Source of the DNA: MR-S7 sp000400995
GTDB lineage: Bacteria > Pseudomonadota > Gammaproteobacteria > Burkholderiales > Burkholderiaceae_C
Direction: 5' to 3'
Assembly (NCBI RefSeq): GCF_045291395.1
Contig: NZ_CP152342.1
Span: 1,116,001 to 1,180,000, forward strand
Length of the DNA stretch: 64,000 bases
In this document: positions 34,295-42,616 of the stretch, one piece after another
Layout: the number at the start of each line of letters is the position of its first letter
How positions within the stretch are numbered: position 1 is the first letter of the stretch
Notes under the pieces: model-generated
What the model was told of the DNA's origin: nothing
The model's database searches: none
What the model saw: the letters and a program-made list of their open reading frames with translations, nothing else
Position numbers and translations under genes: made by a program

Positions 34295-35451
34295 TGCTGT
34301 ACCTCATCACGGGCGCCAATGGCGCAGGCAAGACGCTGAACACCCTCAAATGGGTCCGGGAACGCCAGCTCAAGGAAAACCGCCCCGTCTGCCATAACGG
34401 ACGATTCGAACCCGTCGAGGGCGGCGAGCTGTCGAGCTGGAAAAAGATCGACATGAAGGAATGGCAGTCCGAGCCGGACGGCACTATTTTTCTTGTCGAT
34501 GAATGCCATAACGACTTCCCGCTACGACCACCCAGCGGCACGCCCCCGGACTACGTTCGCATGCTCGCGGAGCATCGGCGGCGGGGTTTCGATTTCTACC
34601 TCGTCACCCAGCACCCCCAAAACATCGATAGCTTCGTGCGCCGCTTGGTCGGCCCGCCTGGATGGCATCGCCACCTCAAGCGCTCTTTCGGCGTGGACAT
34701 GGTGAGCGTGCTGGAGTGGTCTGCCGTCAACCCTAATTGTGAGAAAGACGGCTCCGGCAAGAATGCCAGCGTCAGCATGCAGGCTTACCCGAAAGAGGTT
34801 TATGGCTGGTACAAAAGCGCCAGCCTGCACACGGGCAAAAAGCGCATCCCGGCGAAAGTCTGGGTGCTGGTGGCATGCGTCATTGCGATCCCCGTCCTTG
34901 GCTGGTTCGCCTTGTCTAAGCTGCCCGGCGTGGGCGGGCAGAAGGCGGTGGTGCAGCAGCCCAAACCCGCCACTGCGGCCGCAGTCGCGCAAACCAGTGC
35001 GCCCCCTTCACCCATGGGTCAAAAGCTCTCTGCGGTTGATTGGCTGGACCTGCGCAAACCTCGCCTGAAAGACTTCCCCCATACCGCGCCTGCCTATGAC
35101 GAAGTCGTCAAGCCCGTGCATGCGCCATACCCTGCCGCGTGCGTGATGATGGGCAAGACATGCAAGTGCTACACGCAGCAGGCCACGCTGATGCAAGTCA
35201 GCGGCGACGTGTGCGTGCAGATAGTCAAGCAGGGTTTCTTTGTCGAGTGGCAGCAAGCCCAGCTCACGTCGGCGGCAAACCCGCCATCCAGGCCAGCGCC
35301 GATATCGGCACCAGCACCGATGCAGCAGCAAGCGGCGCCCGTCATCAATGTCAACGTGCCCCCCATGCAGCAGCAGGGTGCCCAGTTGTCGGAGTGGGCG
35401 CAGGGGTTGGCTGCGCGCAACGCGCAAGTGCGCTCTGAGCTGGTGCGTTAG
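34294..35451 (+). CDS. zot: Zonular occludens toxin-like assembly ATPase (gpI)
   Basis: 385 residues. Walker A GANGAGKT at residues 7-14 and Walker B IFLVDECHN near residue 67. A single transmembrane segment VWVLVACVIAIPVLGWFAL lies near residues 188-206, followed by a periplasmic part with Cys residues and Gln/Pro-rich tail. This is the inner-membrane motor that extrudes the filamentous virion. The Zot name is historic; toxicity is not implied. Its stop overlaps that of the convergent small gene. Confidence 0.92.
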   Translation: MLYLITGANGAGKTLNTLKWVRERQLKENRPVCHNGRFEPVEGGELSSWKKIDMKEWQSEPDGTIFLVDECHNDFPLRPPSGTPPDYVRMLAEHRRRGFDFYLVTQHPQNIDSFVRRLVGPPGWHRHLKRSFGVDMVSVLEWSAVNPNCEKDGSGKNASVSMQAYPKEVYGWYKSASLHTGKKRIPAKVWVLVACVIAIPVLGWFALSKLPGVGGQKAVVQQPKPATAAAVAQTSAPPSPMGQKLSAVDWLDLRKPRLKDFPHTAPAYDEVVKPVHAPYPAACVMMGKTCKCYTQQATLMQVSGDVCVQIVKQGFFVEWQQAQLTSAANPPSRPAPISAPAPMQQQAAPVINVNVPPMQQQGAQLSEWAQGLAARNAQVRSELVR

Positions 35452-35702
35452 TCGGCGCGCATTTCTTGGGTGTGCTCTGTCTCGCGCACTAGTGCCCATC
35501 GGTAGCCCGGTGGGGCGGGTGGCTTTTCATGAGTTCGCTTGTTCATGCCTGATTCTTTGATGCCATCCCTCACTGCTGCTTTGATGCAGTGGTATGTCAA
35601 CCAGAACAGGATGATGGTGATTGCGATGGTTATGGATAGTTCGAATATCAGGATTCGAATCCCTAGTTCCTGCAGATTTCGAATGTACGCGTCTATATTC
35701 AT
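35448..35702 (-). CDS. Small phage membrane protein on the opposite strand
   Basis: 84 residues from ATG 35702. One transmembrane segment (ILIFELSITIAITIILFWLTYHCI), then a basic and Pro-rich tail (MNKRTHEKPPAPPGYRWALV). Its stop overlaps the Zot stop, so the two converge. No family recognised; it might be a superinfection-exclusion or regulatory protein, but that is a guess. Confidence 0.55.
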   Translation of the reverse strand: MNIDAYIRNLQELGIRILIFELSITIAITIILFWLTYHCIKAAVRDGIKESGMNKRTHEKPPAPPGYRWALVRETEHTQEMRAD

Positions 35703-35828
35703 GGCCTTGCACCTCCCTTGCTGGTCGTTGGCTTTTGGGGCTATTCCTGCCCCTCTTATCGATGGATGGCGCCAGTGTATTCCGGCCAATATTTGGCGTT
35801 TCGTTCCCGGCGACGCATAGGAGGTTGA

Positions 35829-36440
35829 ATGCTGGTGGGGTATGCCCGCGTATCCACGCGTGAACAAGAAACGAGATTGCAGCTTGACGCATTGAGGGCG
35901 GCGGGTGTGCGGCGCATCTTTGAAGAAAAGGCCAGTGGCGCCGCGCAAGACAGGCCCGTGCTTCGTGAGTGTTTGGCTTCGCTGCGCAAGGGTGATGTGC
36001 TGGTCGTCTGGAAAGTCGATCGTGTGGCGCGATCGCTCAAGCATCTGCTTTCCTTGCTCGATCAGCTCGATGTGGTGGGCGCTCGTATCAAGTCGCTGAA
36101 TGAGCCGCTGGATACGTCCACGCCGTTGGGTATGTACCTGATTCAGAGCCTGGGCTCGATAGCTCAGCTTGAGCGGTCGATGATTCGGGAGCGAGTGATT
36201 GCTGGACAGGTTGCGGCTATTTCACGTGGTCAGCGTCATGGTAGGCCGCGTACCTTGACGGATGTGCAGGAAGATGAGGTTAGGAGGCTGGCGGCGCAAG
36301 GGGTGCGGCAGGCTGATATTGCGCGACAATTGCAGGTCTCTCGCGCTGTGGTGGACCGGGTGATGAATCCGTGGCGCCCTCGTTATGCCCCACAAAGGCC
36401 CGTGCTTGGGCCGTTGCTGAATGCCTGCACAAAGCGCTGA
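35829..36440 (+). CDS. Small serine recombinase, probable phage integrase
   Basis: 203-residue resolvase/invertase-family recombinase. N-terminal catalytic YARVSTREQ with Ser9 as nucleophile, the DRVARS motif of the active site, SLGSIAQLERSMIRERV, and a C-terminal Hin-like HTH (GVRQADIARQLQVSRAVVDRVMN). It ends 5 bases before the right AT junction. Its position at the phage end, with no other integrase in the prophage, makes it the likely integration enzyme. The shared core of just 2 bp fits a serine recombinase. Confidence 0.85.
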   Translation: MLVGYARVSTREQETRLQLDALRAAGVRRIFEEKASGAAQDRPVLRECLASLRKGDVLVVWKVDRVARSLKHLLSLLDQLDVVGARIKSLNEPLDTSTPLGMYLIQSLGSIAQLERSMIRERVIAGQVAAISRGQRHGRPRTLTDVQEDEVRRLAAQGVRQADIARQLQVSRAVVDRVMNPWRPRYAPQRPVLGPLLNACTKR

Positions 36441-37206
36441 AGTAATAGGTTTGCACCATTGGTTCGACTCCCCTCCCGGCCGCTATCTGCTGGCCTGGGA
36501 GCAGGAGCGCCATGATGAACTGGTGGCCGACATCTTCGGCTACCACGCGCTGCAGCTCGGCATGCCCGGCCTGCAGGGGCTGCGCGCCAACCGCATGCCG
36601 CACCGCTGGCTGGCCCTGGACTCCGCCCAATCGCTGCTGCCGGGAAGCGAAGCCCCCGCGCTGCTCGCCGATGCCGTGGCGCTGCCGTTCGCCGAGGCCA
36701 GCCTGGACCTGGTGGTCATGCCCCATACGCTGGAGCTCAGTGCGGACCCGCACGCGGCGCTGCGCGAGGTGCACCGCGTGCTGGTGCCCGAGGGGCGCGT
36801 GGTGGTCAGCGGCCTGAACCCCTGGAGCCTGTGGGGTCTGCGCCAGCGCCGCGCCCGGCTGTATCAGCGCCTGGGCGCGGGCGGGCGGCTGTACCTGCCC
36901 GAGGTGGGCGAGTTCATCGCGCCGGGGCGGCTGCGCGACTGGCTGCGGCTGCTGGGGTTCGAATTGGAGACGATGAGCTTCGGCTGCTACCGCCCTGCCG
37001 TCGCCAGCGAACGCTGGCTGCAGCGCTATGGCTGGATGGACGCGCCAGGCGCGCGCTGGTGGCCGATACTCGGGGCCGGCTATGTGGTCGTGGCCGTCAA
37101 GCGCGTGCAGGGCATGCGGCTGCTGGAGCCTTCGTGGCGCAAGGCGCCGCAGGCGGCCGGCGCGCAGGTGCAGGTCGCGCGGCGCGTTCCGCCCGAACCG
37201 CAGTGA
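36421..37206 (+). CDS. SAM-dependent methyltransferase with phage-derived N-terminus
   Basis: 261 residues. Class I methyltransferase type 11 pattern: LLADAVALPFAEASLDLVVMPHTLELSADPHAALREVHRVLVPEGRVVVSGLNPWSLWG. It is usually found beside gloB and rnhA in this group. The current reading begins at ATG 36421 inside the phage recombinase gene (MPAQSAEV) and enters host sequence at codon ATA 36445-36447. The ancestral start was probably ATG 27550 (MSGEI), now at the left prophage end. The phage start is in frame, so the gene may still be made. Confidence 0.85.
   Translation: MPAQSAEVIGLHHWFDSPPGRYLLAWEQERHDELVADIFGYHALQLGMPGLQGLRANRMPHRWLALDSAQSLLPGSEAPALLADAVALPFAEASLDLVVMPHTLELSADPHAALREVHRVLVPEGRVVVSGLNPWSLWGLRQRRARLYQRLGAGGRLYLPEVGEFIAPGRLRDWLRLLGFELETMSFGCYRPAVASERWLQRYGWMDAPGARWWPILGAGYVVVAVKRVQGMRLLEPSWRKAPQAAGAQVQVARRVPPEPQ
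36445..36446 (+). other. Right attachment junction (attR core AT)
   Basis: Phage ...GCTGAAGTA, core AT at 36445-36446, then host AGGTTTGCACC. See the left junction at 27565. The core lies in the sixth codon of the reconstructed methyltransferase gene. Confidence 0.72.
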
Positions 37207-37226
37207 AAAATTCGCAGGAGTGTTTT

Positions 37227-37673
37227 TTGAATCAGGTGGTGATCTATACCGACGGGGCCTGCAAGGGCAATCCAGGTCCCGGTGGCTGGGGGGTGGTGCT
37301 GCGGTCCGGCGCGCTGGAAAAAGAACTGTTCGGCGGTGAATTAGGAACGACCAACAACCGCATGGAGCTGATGGCCGTGATCCAGGCCCTCGCCGCGCTC
37401 AAGCGTCCCTGCGCGGTGCAGCTCTACCTGGACAGCCAGTACGTGCGTCAGGGTATCACCCAGTGGATCCACGGCTGGAAGAAGAAGGGCTGGCGCACGG
37501 CCGGCGGCCAGCCGGTGAAGAACGTGGAGCTGTGGCAGCGCCTGGACGAGCTGGCGCACGGCGCGGGCCACGCCATCGACTGGCACTGGGTGCGCGGCCA
37601 CGCAGGCGATCCGGGCAACGAGCGCGCGGATGCGCTGGCCAACAAGGGCGTGGAGCAGGCGCTGGGGCGCTGA
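37227..37673 (+). CDS. rnhA: Ribonuclease HI
   Basis: 148 residues with all four catalytic carboxylates: Asp in YTDGACKGNPGPGGWG, Glu in NNRMELMAVI, Asp in YLDSQYV and Asp in GNERADALA. It degrades RNA in RNA-DNA hybrids. I chose TTG 37227 (MNQVVIYTDG) because GCAGGAG lies 6 bases upstream and the length then matches the family; GTG 37203, overlapping the upstream stop, is possible. Confidence 0.95.
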   Translation: MNQVVIYTDGACKGNPGPGGWGVVLRSGALEKELFGGELGTTNNRMELMAVIQALAALKRPCAVQLYLDSQYVRQGITQWIHGWKKKGWRTAGGQPVKNVELWQRLDELAHGAGHAIDWHWVRGHAGDPGNERADALANKGVEQALGR

Positions 37674-37719
37674 TGGTCTTGGAAGCCGGCGCTGGGCGGA
37701 CGCCAGCGCCTTGCTGCGG

Positions 37720-38118
37720 TCAATCCGTGTTGCCGGGCTCCACGATCAGCCCAGCCTGCAACGGCCGGATGCGCTCGTCCTCGTAGTAGCCGCCATATTC
37801 CGTGTACCGCAGGAAGGCGCCCGCGCAGCGGGGGCAGCGCCACAGTGTGCAGCGGGTGTACGGGTGCCAGCCCAGGGCGATGGGCGCATCGGTCGACCAG
37901 AGGCTGGTGCCGTGCGGGTGGTATTCGTCAAGCTGCTCCCAGTCGGCTGCGCTGCCCAGGGCGCCCACGCACTGCAGGTGCGAAGTCTGCATCGCGCCGG
38001 AAATGGATTCCCAGCCGGGTTGCTGCAGCGCAGTGCAGTCTGCGCAGCGTGGATGCGCGGCGGCCTCGGCCGCATGCGTTTGCAGTTCGGCTGCGGTGAG
38101 GGGCGCGGAGCCGGTCAC
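37720..38118 (-). CDS. Conserved hypothetical protein with Cys pairs
   Basis: 132 residues from GTG 38118, coupled to the thioredoxin-like gene by a GTGA overlap. Cysteine pairs CADC (N-terminal) and CTLWRCPRC suggest a small metal-binding fold; the C-terminal half has RYTEYGGYYEDERIRPL. Family not recognised. Confidence 0.65.
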   Translation of the reverse strand: MTGSAPLTAAELQTHAAEAAAHPRCADCTALQQPGWESISGAMQTSHLQCVGALGSAADWEQLDEYHPHGTSLWSTDAPIALGWHPYTRCTLWRCPRCAGAFLRYTEYGGYYEDERIRPLQAGLIVEPGNTD

Positions 38119-38441
38119 GGGGCGGTGCTCTGCAGCGCGTCCTCGATCTCGCGCGCGGTCTGCGGGCGCACGAGGCGCGCCGTTTCCTGGCCATCGCGCA
38201 GGAACACCAGCGTGGGCCACAGCTTCACGCCGAAGCTGCGGCCCAGGCGCTGGCCGGAGCCGTCTTCCACCTTGACGTGCTGCACGTCGGCGCGGTCCTG
38301 CAGCGCCTGGGCGATGAGCGGCTGCGCGCGCTGGCAGTAGCCGCACCAGGGGGTGCCGAACTCGACGACGGTGGCGCCCGGCAGCCGGTCCACGGCGTCG
38401 CGTGCGGGGGGCTGGGCGAGGTGTTGGCTGGCGTAGGGCAT
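38115..38441 (-). CDS. Thioredoxin-family protein
   Basis: 108 residues with VVEFGTPWCGYCQRAQPLI, a thioredoxin fold with active site CGYC instead of CGPC, and the cis-proline region LWPTLVFLRDG. No signal peptide, so cytoplasmic. Overlaps the downstream hypothetical gene by GTGA, which suggests a shared operon. Confidence 0.85.
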   Translation of the reverse strand: MPYASQHLAQPPARDAVDRLPGATVVEFGTPWCGYCQRAQPLIAQALQDRADVQHVKVEDGSGQRLGRSFGVKLWPTLVFLRDGQETARLVRPQTAREIEDALQSTAP

Positions 38442-38500
38442 GGCGGTTCGCAGGAAAGATCGATGCGTTTCAGGGTAGCCGGGCGGCGGGGATGGCCGTG

Positions 38501-39823
38501 TCAGAGGGCGCCGTCAAACATCATCACCTCCACTGTGTCGCCCGCGGCCACGGGCCCCTGGCCGTGGTGCAGTACGACGAGGCCGTTGGCCTGCACCATG
38601 GAGCTGAGCACGCCTGAGCCCTGGTTGCCGGTGGTGCGCACCTGCAGCGTGCCGTCGGCCGCCGCCGTGACCACGCCGCGCTGGTATTCGGTGCGGCCGG
38701 GACGCTTGCGCAGGGGCTCGGCGGCCACGGCGCGTAGCAGCGGCGGGGCGGGGCGCGTGCAGCCCATCATGCGCAGCAGGGCGGGGCGCACGAAGGCGAG
38801 GAAGGTGACCATCACGGCCACCGGGTTGCCGGGCAGGCCGAACAGGATGCTTGCGTTTCCATAGCTGCCAGCGCTTGCTGCATCAGCCCTGGAAGGCGAT
38901 TCGGCTTGTATCCTGCCTGCGGCCATGGGGCGGCCCGGGCGCATGGCGATGCGCCAGAAGGCCACGTCGCCGAGTTCCTGCAGGACGGCGTGCATGTGGT
39001 CGGCATCGCCCGCGCCTGCACCGCCGCTGGTGATGATGGCGTCCGCCTCGCGGGCGGCCCGCGCAAGCGCGGCCCGCAGCAGCGCGGGGTCGTCCCGCAC
39101 CACGCCCAGGTCGATCGCCTGCACGCCCAGGCGTGCGAGCAGGCCGAAGAGGGTGTAGCGGTTGCTGTCGTACACGGCGCCCTCGCGCGGCGGCTCGCCC
39201 GGGCTCAGGATTTCGTTGCCGGTGGAGAAAAAGGCCACGCGCAGGCGGCGGTAGACGGTGACGCTCTGCAGGCCCAGGCTGGCCGCCAGGCCCAGCGCGG
39301 CGGGCGTGAGCAACTCGCCCTGCGGCAGTGCGACGCGGCCCTGCAGCAGGTCTTCGCCCTTCAGGCGGCGGTTGTCGCCGCGGCGCAGCAGGCCGGGGGC
39401 GACGCGGATGCGGCCGTCGGGCTCGGCGGTGGCCAGCTCCTGCGGAACGACGGTGTCGAGCCCGGCGGGCATGACGGCGCCGGTCATGATCCGCACGCAC
39501 TCGCCCGGTGCCACGGCGGCCGCGCCCGCCGCGCCTGCGAAGGCGGTGGCGCCCACGGGGCGCAGCACCAGGGGCTGGCCGCCCTGGAGCTGCGCGCCGT
39601 CGAAGGCATAGCCGTCCATGGCGGAGTTGTCGTGCGGCGGCACGGACATGGGAGAGACCACGTCCTGCGCCAGCACGCGGCCCAGGGCGTCGAAGAGGGC
39701 CACCTCTTCGGCCTGGGCGACGGGCTGCGCCAACTGGCGCAGGAAGGCGGTCACGTCGTCGGCGCGCAGGGCCTGCGGGTCGTAGCCCGGCAGGCTGGCG
39801 GCGATCTGGGCGATGGTGGTCAT
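38501..39823 (-). CDS. moeA: Molybdopterin molybdenumtransferase MoeA
   Basis: 440 residues. MoeA signatures: PPHDNSAMDGYAF, CVRIMTGAVMPAGLDTVV, FSTGNEI, ITSGGAGAGDADHM and FGLPGNPVAVMVTF. It inserts molybdate into adenylylated molybdopterin. Between GRPMAAGR and ILFGLPGNP about 20 extra residues (about 302-323) are encoded by an in-frame palindromic repeat (38852-38915). Start ATG 39823 overlaps the mobA stop as ATGA. Confidence 0.93.
   Translation of the reverse strand: MTTIAQIAASLPGYDPQALRADDVTAFLRQLAQPVAQAEEVALFDALGRVLAQDVVSPMSVPPHDNSAMDGYAFDGAQLQGGQPLVLRPVGATAFAGAAGAAAVAPGECVRIMTGAVMPAGLDTVVPQELATAEPDGRIRVAPGLLRRGDNRRLKGEDLLQGRVALPQGELLTPAALGLAASLGLQSVTVYRRLRVAFFSTGNEILSPGEPPREGAVYDSNRYTLFGLLARLGVQAIDLGVVRDDPALLRAALARAAREADAIITSGGAGAGDADHMHAVLQELGDVAFWRIAMRPGRPMAAGRIQAESPSRADAASAGSYGNASILFGLPGNPVAVMVTFLAFVRPALLRMMGCTRPAPPLLRAVAAEPLRKRPGRTEYQRGVVTAAADGTLQVRTTGNQGSGVLSSMVQANGLVVLHHGQGPVAAGDTVEVMMFDGAL
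38852..38915 (+). repeat. Comamonad palindromic repeat inserted in frame in moeA
   Basis: CCATAGCTGCCAGCGCTTG, CTGCA, TCAGCCCTGGAAGGCGATTCGG. It adds a block rich in Ala and Ser just before the conserved FGLPGNP motif of MoeA without breaking the frame. Confidence 0.78.
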
Positions 39824-40421
39824 GGGTGCTCCAAAGCGTGCAGTTCTGCCAGGGTGTTGGCGTTGTCGAAGGCACGCGGGTCGTCGCCCGGCTGGTCGAA
39901 GGCGGCAAGGGTGCCGCCATGCCGCGCGGCCCACTGGCGCACCTTGCGGCCGCCCCCGGCGACGAACTGCCGCAGGTCGGGCAGCAGCGCCGCGCGCAGC
40001 AGGCAGAACACGGGCTGCGGGAGCCCGCCGGCGTCGGCCGCCAGCACGGCGCCGGCGCCGGTGCGCGCGGCAGCCTGGGCCAGGCGCGCGGCCAGGTCGG
40101 GGGGAACAGCGGCGTATCGCAGGGCACGGTGAGCAGCCAGGGCGTGCCGCAGCGCTCCAGCCCGGCGACGAAGCCTGCCAGCGGGCCGGGGTGGCCAGCC
40201 AGCGTGTCGGGCCAGACGGGAGCGCCGAAGGCGGCGTATTCGGCCAGGTGGCGGTTGGCGTTCAGCGCCACGGCGCCCACCTGGGGTTGCAGCCGGCGCA
40301 GCGCATGCAGCGCCAGCAGGGTGTCGCGAAAGGGTTGCAGGCCCTTGTCCACGCCGCCCATGCGGGTGCCTCGGCCTCCGGCGAGCACCAGGCCCGTGAT
40401 GTCATGGGCGGGAATGGTCAT
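39820..40421 (-). CDS. mobA: Molybdenum cofactor guanylyltransferase MobA, frameshifted
   Basis: The ATG at 40421 starts MTIPAHDITGLVLAGGRGTRMGGVDKGL, the nucleotidyltransferase signature; TVPCDTPLFPP follows. The frame is lost at the G6 run 40099-40104. One extra base restores PPDLAARLAQAAART and joins the rest (AVLAADAGGLPQPVFCLL...), which ends at 39820. The interval is 602 bases, one short of 201 codons. It links GMP to Mo-molybdopterin. Coupled by ATGA to both moaA and moeA. Confidence 0.9.
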
Positions 40422-41557
40422 CCGCCGATGTAGCTCATCTCGACGCGCCGCTGGCCCGCACCGGCCTCGGCTGGCAGGCTGGCGCGCAGCTCGGAATAGC
40501 GGTCGCTGCGGCCCTGCCAGATGTCGGCGATGGCGGCGGAGATCTGCGCGTCGCTCACTTCGCCGCGTAGCAGGCGGCGCAGGTCCCAGCCCTGAGTAGC
40601 GAACAGGCACAGGTACAGCCGCCCCTCCATGGACAGGCGCGCGCGGTTGCAGTCGCCGCAGAAGGCCTGGGTGACGCTGCTGATGACGCCCACCTCGCCC
40701 AGGCGCGGATCGTGCCGGCCGTCGGGCCCGGCATAGCCCCAGCGCTGCGCGGTCTCGCCCACGGCCGTGGCGGCCAGCGGCACCAGGGGCAGCTCGGCCT
40801 GCAGGCGCGCGATGACGTCGGCCGAGGGCAGCACCTCGTCCATGCGCCAGCCGTTGGTGGCGCCCACGTCCATGTATTCGATGAAGCGCAGCGTGATGCC
40901 TGTGCCGCGGAAGTGCCGCGCCATGCGCACGACCTCGTGGTCGTTGGTGCCGCGCTTGACTACCATGTTGACCTTGATGCGCTCCAGCCCCGCGGCCTGC
41001 GCGGCCTCGATGCCGGCCAGCACGTCGGCCACGGGAAAGTCCATGTCGTTCATGCGGCGGAAGATGGCGTCGTCCAGGCTGTCCAGGCTGACGGTGACGC
41101 GCCGCAGCCCCGCGTCCTTGAGCGCGCGGGCCTTGCGCGCCAGCAGCGAGCCGTTGGTGGTCAGCGTCAGGTCGGGCCGGCGGCCCTCCACGGTGCGCAG
41201 CCCGGCGAGCTGGGCGACGAGCCGCTCCAGGTCCTTGCGCAGCAGGGGCTCGCCGCCGGTCAGGCGGATCTTGCGCACGCCGTGCGCCATGAACAGGCGT
41301 GCCAGCCGCGTGATCTCCTCGAAGCGCAGCAGGTCGTCGTGCGGGAGGTAGCGGTAGTTGCGGTCGAACACTTCCTTGGGCATGCAGTAGCTGCAGCGGA
41401 AGTTGCACCGGTCGGTCACGCTGATGCGCAGGTCGCGCAGGGGCCGCCCGCGCAGGTCCGCCAACTCGCCGCTCGGCGCGGCGGGCACGCCGCTGCGCAC
41501 GGTGGGCACCAGCACCGTGCTGCGCTGGTCCACCACGGGAATCACACGTTCAGCCAT
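40418..41557 (-). CDS. moaA: GTP 3',8-cyclase MoaA
   Basis: 379-residue radical-SAM enzyme. N-terminal cluster CNFRCSYCMPKE, RLTGGEPLLRKDL, and the second cluster FCGDCNRARLSMEGRLYLCLF; the C-terminus ends in the conserved GG. First step of molybdopterin synthesis. It is the first gene of a moaA-mobA-moeA operon. No ModE-like site is seen upstream (41558-41640). Confidence 0.96.
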   Translation of the reverse strand: MAERVIPVVDQRSTVLVPTVRSGVPAAPSGELADLRGRPLRDLRISVTDRCNFRCSYCMPKEVFDRNYRYLPHDDLLRFEEITRLARLFMAHGVRKIRLTGGEPLLRKDLERLVAQLAGLRTVEGRRPDLTLTTNGSLLARKARALKDAGLRRVTVSLDSLDDAIFRRMNDMDFPVADVLAGIEAAQAAGLERIKVNMVVKRGTNDHEVVRMARHFRGTGITLRFIEYMDVGATNGWRMDEVLPSADVIARLQAELPLVPLAATAVGETAQRWGYAGPDGRHDPRLGEVGVISSVTQAFCGDCNRARLSMEGRLYLCLFATQGWDLRRLLRGEVSDAQISAAIADIWQGRSDRYSELRASLPAEAGAGQRRVEMSYIGG

Positions 41558-41764
41558 GGGCCAAATTGTGCCCCAAGGGGGCGCGGGGGGTGGCCCAGGC
41601 AGGGCGGAATTTGATGTCGGTCAATCGGCCGGGGCCGGGGCCGCCGTTTGACCGGCATCAGAAGCGCCGCGCGGCTGCGCTCCCAGAATGGCGGGCATGC
41701 CCAGCCACCGCTCCACTCCCCCGCCTCCCTCGCACCGTCCTGCCGGCGCAGCCGCCGCGTCGCC

Positions 41765-42538
41765 ATGCGCACGCTGGCCGCGGCCTTCATCGTGCCGGCG
41801 CTGCCGCTGTCCGCCCAGGCGCGCATGGCGCTGGCGACGGCCATCAACCGCACGGCGCGCTTTCGGGCTCTGTCGCAGCGCGCGGCCAAGGCCTATGGCC
41901 AGCTGCACCTGGGCGTGGTGCCCGAGCGTGCGCGCGACGTGCTGGGCCATACGCGCAGGCAGGTGCTGGCCGGCTTCGAGGAGATGGATGGCCAGGCCTG
42001 GCCGCCCGAGGTAGCGCGCCAGCTGCAGGACGTGCGCCGCAGCGCCGACCGGCTGGACGCGCTGCTGGGCCAGGCGCCCAGCAAGGAGGGCTTCGCCGCC
42101 GTGTCCGCCCAGTCCGATCAGATGATGGCGGCGGCCCACGCCGCCACCGAGGCGCTGGAGAAGCTGGCCCATGCCCCCACGGCCCGGCTGGTGAACACGG
42201 CGGGCCGCCAGCGCATGCTGTCGCAGCGCCTGGCCAAGAACTACGAGCTGATGGCCGCGGGCCTGGACGGCCGCGCCGTGCGCGAGCAGATGGCGGGCGA
42301 TGCCGAGGAATTCCAGCGCGCGCTGGCCCAGCTGGCCAAGGCCCCGATCTCCACGCCCGCGATCCGCCAGGCGCTGGAGCAGGGGCAGGCCCAGTGGGTG
42401 TTCTTCGACGCGGCGCTCAAGCGCCAGCCCGATGCGCGCGGCCTGGACAACGTGGCCACCACCAGCGAGCGCCTGCTGGAGCTGATGGACAGCCTCACGG
42501 CCCTCTACGAGGTCGCGCTGCGGGATGTCCTGGGTTGA
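41765..42538 (+). CDS. PilJ-type sensory N-domain protein
   Basis: 257 residues from ATG 41765, with a hydrophobic N-terminal signal (TLAAAFIVPALPLSAQA). Two PilJ/NIT-like modules are visible: a degenerate AINRTARFRALSQRAAKAYGQL and a canonical LVNTAGRQRMLSQRLAKNYELM. It is secreted or periplasmic and has no signalling domain. An in-frame ATG at 41648 would add 39 residues. Function unknown; ligand sensing is a guess. Confidence 0.7.
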   Translation: MRTLAAAFIVPALPLSAQARMALATAINRTARFRALSQRAAKAYGQLHLGVVPERARDVLGHTRRQVLAGFEEMDGQAWPPEVARQLQDVRRSADRLDALLGQAPSKEGFAAVSAQSDQMMAAAHAATEALEKLAHAPTARLVNTAGRQRMLSQRLAKNYELMAAGLDGRAVREQMAGDAEEFQRALAQLAKAPISTPAIRQALEQGQAQWVFFDAALKRQPDARGLDNVATTSERLLELMDSLTALYEVALRDVLG

Positions 42539-42603
42539 TTGCTATACGAAAAATAGCTGCTCGCGCTTGATGGGCGGGCGCTGGAGGCTGTTTTGGCTGA
42601 TAT
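42537..42603 (+). repeat. Comamonad palindromic repeat after PilJ-N gene
   Basis: AAATAGCTGCTCGCGCTTG, ATGGG, CGGGCGCTGGAGGCTGTTTTGGC. It fills most of the gap between convergent genes and may act as a transcript end. Confidence 0.75.
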
Positions 42604-42616
42604 TCTTCGCGCCCGC

